NCBI GenBank assembly: GCA_964030475.1
Contig: CAXIPT010000004.1
Location: 1,696,777 to 1,760,776 of the forward strand
Origin: Tethya wilhelma
Lineage: Eukaryota > Porifera > Demospongiae > Tethyida > Tethyidae
Reading direction: 5' to 3'
DNA: 64,000 bases
Shown here: one piece after another, positions 57,031 through 64,000 of the stretch
How the letters are laid out: each line of letters begins with the position of its first letter
Numbering within the stretch: the first letter of the stretch is position 1
The notes under the pieces: generated by a model
Database searches by the model: none
What the model saw: the letters and a program-made list of their open reading frames with translations, nothing else
Told to the model about the DNA's origin: nothing
Program-made: the position numbers and the translations under genes

Positions 57031-57627
57031 CTATCAGCTGAATACAGAAATATAATACTTCTAGAGTACAATAACAACTAAAATGAATATCATCATACCA
57101 TTATAGCGGACATTGAAAATGTGAAATTCATTAGTCCATCCAGTATTACCCTTGCTCTCGTAAACTGAGGCTCCTGGCTGGGTAGGAGATGTGGGGATCC
57201 CATAACCACCAAACAATGCTAAGCTCTTATTATTCACTGCAACCATTCCAGCCCCTTCTTTCTTCATGGGTCCAATACCCGAAGTGAGACACTTCCACTC
57301 CATTGTAGAGGTATCCAACTGGCTGAGAGTACCAGAGAATGAGCCATGACCATCACTACCACCATAAAAATACAGTATATTTCCAATAGAAGCACAGGCA
57401 CAACCAATCACTCTATCATGTGGTGTTCCACTTGTTTTCCTCTGGACCCATGTCTTGGAGAGACTGTCATACTCTTCTAATTCACGAGAGAGCTTACTAA
57501 TGGCGTCTTTTGAGTAGTGTCTCGTGTCTCCTAAACAAACATAGACCTTGTCACCAATACAACAGCTACAATGTACCCTTCTAGGTCTTGGTTCATATAA
57601 AAGAGGAGCATCAAACTTGGCAGCCAT
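51758..57627 (-). CDS. Unit 8: complete Kelch-Roc-COR-Death (DD1) protein
   Basis: Minus-strand exons: 57,627-57,099; 56,930-56,758; 56,554-56,381; 56,226-56,076; 55,726-55,655; 55,074-52,495; 52,053-51,758. They sum to 1325 codons (1324 residues) with all phases as in unit 5. The start MAAKFDAPLLYEPRPRR is preceded by the shared promoter. Kelch blades occupy about residues 1-343; exon 3 lacks four codons found in other units (GHPQLL against GHGGEHPQLL). Roc motifs are GPPRAGKT (near residue 400), DTGGQPAF and VGTYKDKL; COR follows, then DD1. The segment between FIIKESV and EIERAFQAFN differs completely from units 1, 4 and 5, and an extra stretch (NVQMRENITSVAQQSQGT) lies before G4. It is one of two units here that are open throughout, so probably a working gene. 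Confidence 0.88.
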
Positions 57628-57712
57628 CTCGGTCGCCAGCCAAAAAGCCCCGCCTTTCAGACCACATTGAGCCTGCGCAATGATTGCACAGGAAGTGTAA
57701 ATGACCACATCA
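57628..57712 (-). promoter_or_regulatory. Shared unit promoter cassette (unit 8)
   Basis: On the minus strand: ACTTCCTGTGCAATC, TTGCGCAGGCTCAATG, GGTC, then GGCGGGGC and CGAGATGGC. The NRF1-like site is mutated by one base compared with the array copies. Confidence 0.5.
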
Positions 57713-58248
57713 ACCATGTACTCGTACAGCTTCAGGCAATGCCAGGAAAATGAAGTAAAAAATACACAACACAAAAAAAGCTTTTGCATGCCAGGGTTAT
57801 ACATCATGCACATGACATGCAAGAGTACTTCCTGGCCTCCAAGTATATACCTTTATAATTATGAAGAGCTACATGTCATCCACACTGACAGAGGGACACC
57901 GTAAATAGCATTTTTGTTCAGAGCTCTAGACGAGAGTCTGAGAGGGATTAGGTATAATGCCCAGGCCACTCCCTCTTTTTAGTATTTCACGCTAAAGGAG
58001 TGGCCTGGGTACGAGGCTAAGAGAAGAGCACATATTTATCAGAGTAGGAGGCCATGACTCATTTATACCCTTCTTAGCCTCAAGCATTTCCACACCCTAC
58101 TGTACATCCTTCTCGGCTTCATTGTGAGGTCACACTATATACATATGCCAGAAATTTCCTTTAACAGCAACAACAAAACTAGCTACACACAATTATAGTA
58201 AATCATGTGCACACACAGACACACACACACACACAAATTCAAGTAATT
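57713..58248. other. Spacer between unit 8 promoter and kinase gene 3' end
   Basis: Holds the hairpin at 57,960 and a short (CA) run near 58,211-58,234. No gene seen. Confidence 0.4.
57960..58019. mobile_element. 60-bp hairpin MITE
   Basis: GCCCAGGCCACTCCCTCTTT on the left against GGAGTGGCCTGGGTACGAGG on the right. Same family as 37,938-38,016. Confidence 0.7.
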
Positions 58249-59839
58249 CTAACAAAGAAAGGTATGTTTCAGTAGCTGATGAGCTGAGAGTCTCTTTGAA
58301 GGGTCTATTTCCATGGAGCTCCTTACAAACTCAGTGGCATGATTCATCCAACACACCTCTCTCTTCAGAGAAGATAACTACAAGAGAAGAGAAAAATGAG
58401 TAATCATAAATCACAGTTTGGTGTCTCAAAACTACTGACTCTCAACATTATTAACTTTGACTAAATGGGCAAAACTAGACCAGATTTAGACGTTACATAT
58501 AATGTTTTTATTTATGCATTGCATGGAGAACAGTCTTACACAATTCAGCTAAATAATTATATCAGATTCTATCAACTAGACCCTCAAGAAAAGGGAAACC
58601 GTGAGAATAACTCAGCCTGCAACAAGATATACACATGCAAGAGCACATGTGTTTTGATGTACACTCAAACAAATTCACATGGATCTAAGTTTGTTCTCTA
58701 TGTCTAGTGCACTACATAAATGCAATTTAATAATACAAAGGTGAGAGTGAGCATTTCTGACAGCTGCATTGCTTTACAGAAAAGGCACTATTAAAAATTG
58801 AATTTTTATTCAAGCTAATAAATTAAATGTGACATAATTAGTGATCTTGACCTTAGGTCAAAGGTCACAGGAACTATGGCAGCTGATCAGTGATGCTAAA
58901 GATCATCATTATCAACTATAGACATTGTGTCTGTGATAAAAGACTAGAGCTACACAACTCTGATGAGATAAGCAACTGCACCACTAGCATGTTTATACTG
59001 AAACCACAAAATCTGGGCTGCATGGATTCTTCCTGATTGCACAAAGACTACTGTACATGTGATAAGGATAATGACTTGGGATTACATCATGCTCACTAAC
59101 TCCCTACAGCTTATAGAAGTTAGATTGGGAAGTGAAGAATGGGTGACCATGTGAGTTGCAAAGTTTATTTGTGAGTCTTGAAAATTTAATTGTAGGTGGA
59201 GAAAAATTCCCAATCTGAATTAGAATAAAAAGGGACATTCACAATTAACTGAAAGCTTTAGAACAGTTCAGGCATGGAAATTATGTACATGCATGCATGC
59301 AACTATGTAAATGCATGATGCAACACTGCATGGCTCAACTTCCTTTCCTTTAATAGTACCATGAAGGCATGAACTCATAACACTATTGAACTGTCAAAAG
59401 CACCAACCCACAGGTTCAAAGTAATGGTACAATTACTATGAAGTCTGATTGTATCATAAACTAAGTTTGTTATCAATAATTATAGTAACATTGAAATCAT
59501 GGAGGTGATGAATAGTTCTAAACTTGATATACCTATATACATTGGTTGTAAGAATTACAGAATCTAGTAGAGGTATGGCAAAATAGTGAAAACAATATGC
59601 TTTAATTCATGCAAGGTGTATATGCATGATGAAATAATAAACTGAGACAGCCGCTAGGGAAACACTGTGTTTTGACTGTAGTACATTTCATACAAGGGTT
59701 GAGTAACACAGAAACATGGCTGACTATGACATGGGTACATGGTACAAATAAAGCATGTAATTTTGTAGTCACTCCCATGCATGACTAGTCATTAAACATT
59801 CCTGTACATGTACTAAGAATGCATGATTGTGCATGTGAA

Positions 59840-59886
<47 letters not shown>

Positions 59887-62800
59887 AGCTGTGCTGATTA
59901 GATGAAACTTAGTAAGTTCTAACTTGCCTACTAGGCCTTAGCCCTTTGCACCTGTGTGCACACAAACAAAGATGATGCAAGCAAATATTGCAAAAGCATA
60001 AATAAGCATGAGACAGTCTCATGCTTATCACATGTGTACACAATAATGAGATGAACACAAAAAATTATATATACTCTTTCTTACCTGTAATACACTCTCG
60101 AGCATGTAATCATCAATATGAGCGATGTTGAATCTACTAACTCCCTCCACAAAGCCACCAATTTGATGATACCTCAAACTCAACACTGCCATTTCTCTCT
60201 GAGAGTACACTCCTTCGTACCCCACCAACATACGAGACACTAGCACTCCAACAGACCAAATATCACACTTGGTTGAAATGGGCGGTGAAAAAGAATCCGG
60301 TGAGCTTGCTACAACGTGCATGCTGCACTCGGGGGCACGATAGCCGTTGGTACCGACCGGGACACACTGGTAGCGGGGAGGGTGGGTGTGGTTGTGGGAG
60401 GAGCTTAAGGATGGGGGAAGACGGTCTTGGGGATCGAGTTCAATTGCAGCATCAAAGTCGGTTAGAACAACTTGATACTTTGAAGTGCAACCACATTCGA
60501 GGGGGTGCTCACAAGAACAGAAAAATTTGAGTAGCACGTTTCCACCTTTAATGTCACGATGTGCAATATGCTTTGAGTGAAGGTAATCCAATCCACGAAG
60601 AATTTCACGAATGACAAACTTGACGTTGTTCAGCATTAGACCAAGAAGGCGAGGGTTTTCACGATGTTCGACTCGTCGATTTTTCAAAGTTAGTTCCTTC
60701 TTGTCTGTTAGCATGCGAGCTAGGTCACCGGTCAATCTAGGCATCAGATGATAGGAGTGGAACCGTTTGAGAGATGAGGGTAGCTCCTCCCCCAGGATGA
60801 TGGCCAGGATGGGGATGATGTTGGGGTGACGGATCTTAGTGAGGATGTTGAACTCCTTTGACCTGTAGTGAGTCTTTTTGATTGCCAGGGACATACCCTT
60901 CAGAGTACCTGTGTAATTGGGTTAAAAATAGAATTAAAGGCATGCAAATGTTGTTGCAGTAGATTAATTAATGTACATGTATAGAGTAAGCAAAAGTTTA
61001 ATTTACAAATAATATTATGTAAAATGAACGTGACATTATTAGGCACAGGATAGACCCTATTTCCAAGAAATGGTGGGAAATTAAAAGGAAACCGAACAGG
61101 AAAGGCTAATAAAATTAATTGTCCCTACAATGGCCATGAATGTCAGCATGGATGGATGTACCGTACAAAGGGTAAATTTGGTGAGAATTAAATTTGGCAA
61201 ATCGACAAATTATTTCTCAACTCGCCAAAATAAAATCAACAAATATTTTTATTAAATTTTTTCACAATACAAACAATGCAGCTAGTGTGCGGAATTAATT
61301 CGCCAATCATGCTAAAAATTAATGGAAACTCGCCAAATTTTAAGCCCACCAAATTTACCAACTACACAGTATAATATATTACATAGAGTACAACTTAACT
61401 TACCGGCAAAAATGGCCCCATTTCCTCCTCTTCTTATCAGCTGACTCTCGTCAGGGAGGGGCTGGAGCTGATCCGTGGGGATCTCCCGAGGGAGAGTGGT
61501 GTAGAGGACCGTTCCTGGTGGGTAAGACTCCTGTCGTTTGGAAGACTGATTAGCTACAAATGGACGACATTGTTCATCAGTTTGATCTTTTTTAACGAGT
61601 CCAGCCCCTGGGTTATTACGTTTCAAACTTGGTGATGGTTGGACCTTGGATAATTGAGGATTAGGACATGAATTGAGAGTAGACATGGCAGCAGCAGCTC
61701 CATTTGACTGTTGAATATGTTCCTCAGTTTGAGCTAACTGCACTCGGTTAATTTTCTGTGTACATGTGTCATCATCATTCTTCGGATCACCAGTATGGTT
61801 AGAAAATTTTAGTTCAGTGGGTTGTGATTCAATAATAGCTTGTAGATTTACTTGAGAATCAGCACACTGCTCATCATTAGCTTGCAAAGACGGTTTTAAC
61901 TTTGAAGGAGGTTGTGTTTCTGATTCGCAAGCTTCTTCAAGCTCGGGTGATGCAGGTGAATTCTGTCGTGAGAGAACAGGAGTTCTTGTTGTACGTTGTT
62001 CACGTAACTCTTTAGCTTTCTCTAGCTCTGGTATGAGAGGATACACCATTTGTGTCATAGTGTGGTCCACGTTAGCAGCAATCTCAGGCCCACACTCAAC
62101 CTCTTGTGCTATATCGCAGCTAAGAATCTGACAAGCAATGTCTCCATGTCCTGGAGCACTGGGACTAGAATAGCTTTCACTACAGATGGAGCTGCTGGAG
62201 AACTGAATAGAGTGTGTTTGGAGAGTCTGAGGCACTGTAAATGTTACTCGGCGAAGAAATGGCTTGTTGAGAATAACCAATTCTATTGTGTTACCATCAT
62301 GAGTTTCTAAATGAAGCTCATCGGATCCTTTCAGTTTAATGTTTTGAGTCATTTTTACTTTTGAATTTTTCTTTTTTGGAGCAATCTTAAGAAAATGGAT
62401 CGGCAATGTCGGTTCAAAGGTCACATTGCTTTCGACCCCATATTGAAAGCATTTGCAGCTTATGAAGTTGACATAAGATATGTCATCTTCACCTCCTTGC
62501 ACCTTAATAGAGGAGTAAAGTTGCAAAATTTTGATCAAGATCTCCTTTGTAGCTTGAGTTAGAAAACCGTTCAAGCTATGCTCAAGGCAATTTCCACCAG
62601 AAGCACCTCTAAGGGATCTTTTTGACACACGATGAACAGGGCTGTATCGTGGATAAATTTTTATTTTCTTGTGACTTTCGTCTCTTGGAATCACCTTAAC
62701 ATTTTCAATTGGTAAAATTGATTTTTCTTTGATAACTTCAACGTTGGATTCCGAAGCTTCAACAGTCCAGTGACTGACGTTGGAATTGGTTACCATGGAG

Positions 62801-63792
62801 ACAATAGAATTCTTGATCGTTTTGAGCTCTTCAATATTTGTTACTTCCACAGAAAATAGCTTAATGTGATTTTTGGCAATGTTTTGCCACATACTTGGCT
62901 CGTCCGCTTCATGGATACACCTCAGTAGTACAGGGATATACTCTTGGTGATTGGGCAGGTCAAGGTAGTGAAAGATTACGTCTAGAAGTGTGGACGTCAT
63001 CATTGTAGTCGTATTAAACTCTGAGTCATCCTTGTGAAAAGAAATACCGATGAAGAACAGCAACCAGTATGTACGTCCAGTCTCAAAAAGAGTCTTTAAA
63101 TGTTCTGCAAGGAACTGAATTAGATCCAATGGGGGGAGCTCACTCAAAGCGAAAGCAGCCAAATATTCCTGTATGAGTGGATGAATAAACCTATAGCTGT
63201 CAACCAATGGTTTGGAATCTGGACTAGTACTAACAGTAGCATATGCAACTTCACTACCAGTCATTGGTAAAATCAGTCCAAAGTTTTGGAGATCATCAAA
63301 ACTCTCAAGATCATTATCCATGCAGAATGTGGAAAGAAACCGCCAGCAATCTCCAGGTGTAGACAATGCTCCCTCAGAGATGAGATCTTTCAACGCCAAT
63401 TTGCACAATGTGGTGTAATACTTCTTCAGTGGCTTTTGAATATCTTGTACTATTTTAGGTGATGATGAGCAACTATGCACACCATCTTTTCCCACAAACT
63501 CTACAACAACGTTTTCAAAGATAGAAGTCAAAAAAATTTGCTTTCTCTGTATCGGTTGCTTTGGGCGTTCACAACTCAATAGGTAATCTTGTAACTGAGA
63601 TACTGATTGACTTAAAGGTAGGATTTCTCGAAGTACTTGCACAAGTTCATCTTCAGATTGTGACAAGATTCTAGTAGTAGGGCTTACTTCAATCGCTGGC
63701 AGTATATCACTATGACAAATGGACTTTCTTCCAGTAGCAGTCAGCAACTCAGGATGTAGAAGTAGCTTTGAGTCAGTTTGATAGCTAGTCAT
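58249..63792 (-). CDS. NLR/STAND-like helical region fused to protein kinase
   Basis: Minus-strand exons 63,792-61,404, 60,908-60,085 and 58,377-58,249 join in frame (1113 codons). Residues about 1-330 resemble the winged-helix/HD2 part of NACHT proteins (RFIHPLIQEYLAAFAL; LLRCIHEADEPSMWQNIAK). No Walker A is present in this exon. A linker rich in S, Q and P leads to a full kinase: glycine loop RRGGNGAIFAG split by intron 1, LAIKK, a helix-C glutamate (SKEFNIL), HRDIKGGNVLL, DFD in place of DFG, GTNGYRAPE, CDIWSVGVL, and DPSKRLSAHQLLKH in the last exon. All catalytic residues (K, E, HRD D, N, DFD first D) are present, so activity is plausible. The start is uncertain: an in-frame TAA is 13-15 bases upstream, and a NACHT exon could be spliced in from beyond the window. 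Likely a signalling kinase of innate type; the role is inferred. Confidence 0.82.
58378..60084. other. Long intron 2 of the NLR-kinase gene
   Basis: AT-rich with a (CA)n run at 59,841-59,884. The frame at 58,465-58,707 (+) shows no domain and no splice context. Nothing else recognised. Confidence 0.5.
59841..59884. repeat. (CA)n microsatellite
   Basis: Uninterrupted CA run of about 44 bp in intron 2 of the NLR-kinase gene. Confidence 0.9.
61159..61373. mobile_element. MITE, diverged TATAGCGGG-end family, intron 1
   Basis: Starts TACCGTACAAAGGGTAAATT and ends AATTTACCAACTACACAGTA, with inner CGCCAAATTTTAAGCCCACC as in 9,207 and 29,747. It lies inside intron 1 of the NLR-kinase gene, which divides the glycine loop. 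The copy is more diverged than the others. Confidence 0.65.
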
Positions 63793-64000
63793 CTTGATCT
63801 TTATATATTAAATTGAAATAAATTATGAGTTTAACTCAGATATTTTATACACTGATCTACCTACATAAGCAACATATAAAAGTGCAAAGTCATTACATAG
63901 TTTCTGAGTCATCATGGTTGATAGGACAATCTCCAGACTAGGTGGTACCAGACGTAGACAGTACGTAGCATGTGCATAAGTTATATAATTTAACACAATA
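63793..64000. other. 5' flank of the NLR-kinase exon
   Basis: AT-rich; on the minus strand a weak acceptor-like TATAAAG precedes ATCAAGATG. No pyrimidine tract, so a translation start at 63,792 is as likely as a splice acceptor. No second exon is convincing before the window ends. Confidence 0.35.

Noticed and set aside
58465..58707. 80-codon frame in the kinase gene intron
   Set aside because: Opposite strand, no motif, no splice sites and low-complexity AT context.

Overview
This looks like animal nuclear DNA. The genes are split by short phase-matched GT-AG introns, one non-LTR retrotransposon and dozens of small inverted-repeat elements are present, and the domain types (Death, Roc-COR, Kelch, NLR-like helical domains fused to a kinase, CD225/IFITM-like, TRF-type Myb) are metazoan. 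The compact, AT-rich layout and the dense Death-domain/NLR-like content suggest an early-branching invertebrate, perhaps a demosponge. That identification is inference; no species marker is visible.

Layout. 1-2.2 kb: a TIR-bounded element with exon-like repeats. 2.3-5.8 kb (+): a Roc-COR-Death gene (unit 1) with a talin-like helical exon where its relatives have Kelch exons. 6.4-9.8 kb (-): the 3' part of a gene ending in a telobox Myb domain of TRF type. 10.5-14.0 kb (+): two tandem genes for small CD225/IFITM-like membrane proteins. 14.8-19 kb: a MITE and a decayed LINE (-) with a PHD-finger ORF1. 19.7-22.1 kb (-): a truncated Kelch gene with three exons duplicated in tandem. 22.9-47.4 kb (+): a head-to-tail array of Kelch-Roc-COR-Death units, one of them complete (38,026-43,607). 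48-51.5 kb: intronic repeats, a sequence gap and decayed inverted unit fragments. 51.8-57.6 kb (-): a second complete unit. 58.2-63.8 kb (-): a gene joining an NLR/STAND-like helical region to a complete protein kinase domain.

The main interest is the Kelch-Roc-COR-Death family. An intact unit has seven exons: four Kelch exons, a short linker exon, one ~2.6 kb exon with the Roc GTPase and COR regions, and a terminal Death-domain exon. Two unrelated-looking Death exons (DD1 and DD2) alternate between units at the same phase-1 junction. Long stretches of the Roc-COR exon are almost identical between units, but short internal segments differ completely, one lying between the P-loop and the DxGGQ motif. 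The units share a short promoter cassette with ETS-, NRF1-, E-box- and GC-box-like sites. Adaptor-like Death domains, a switch-like GTPase, a ligand-type propeller, an NLR-like kinase next door and IFITM-like genes nearby fit a diversifying innate-recognition or cell-death signalling cluster. That role is inferred, not shown.

Caution: nine single Ns and one 54-base N run occur. Several single Ns sit exactly where a unit jumps from one part of the gene to another, so some truncated units are probably assembly joins rather than biological truncations.
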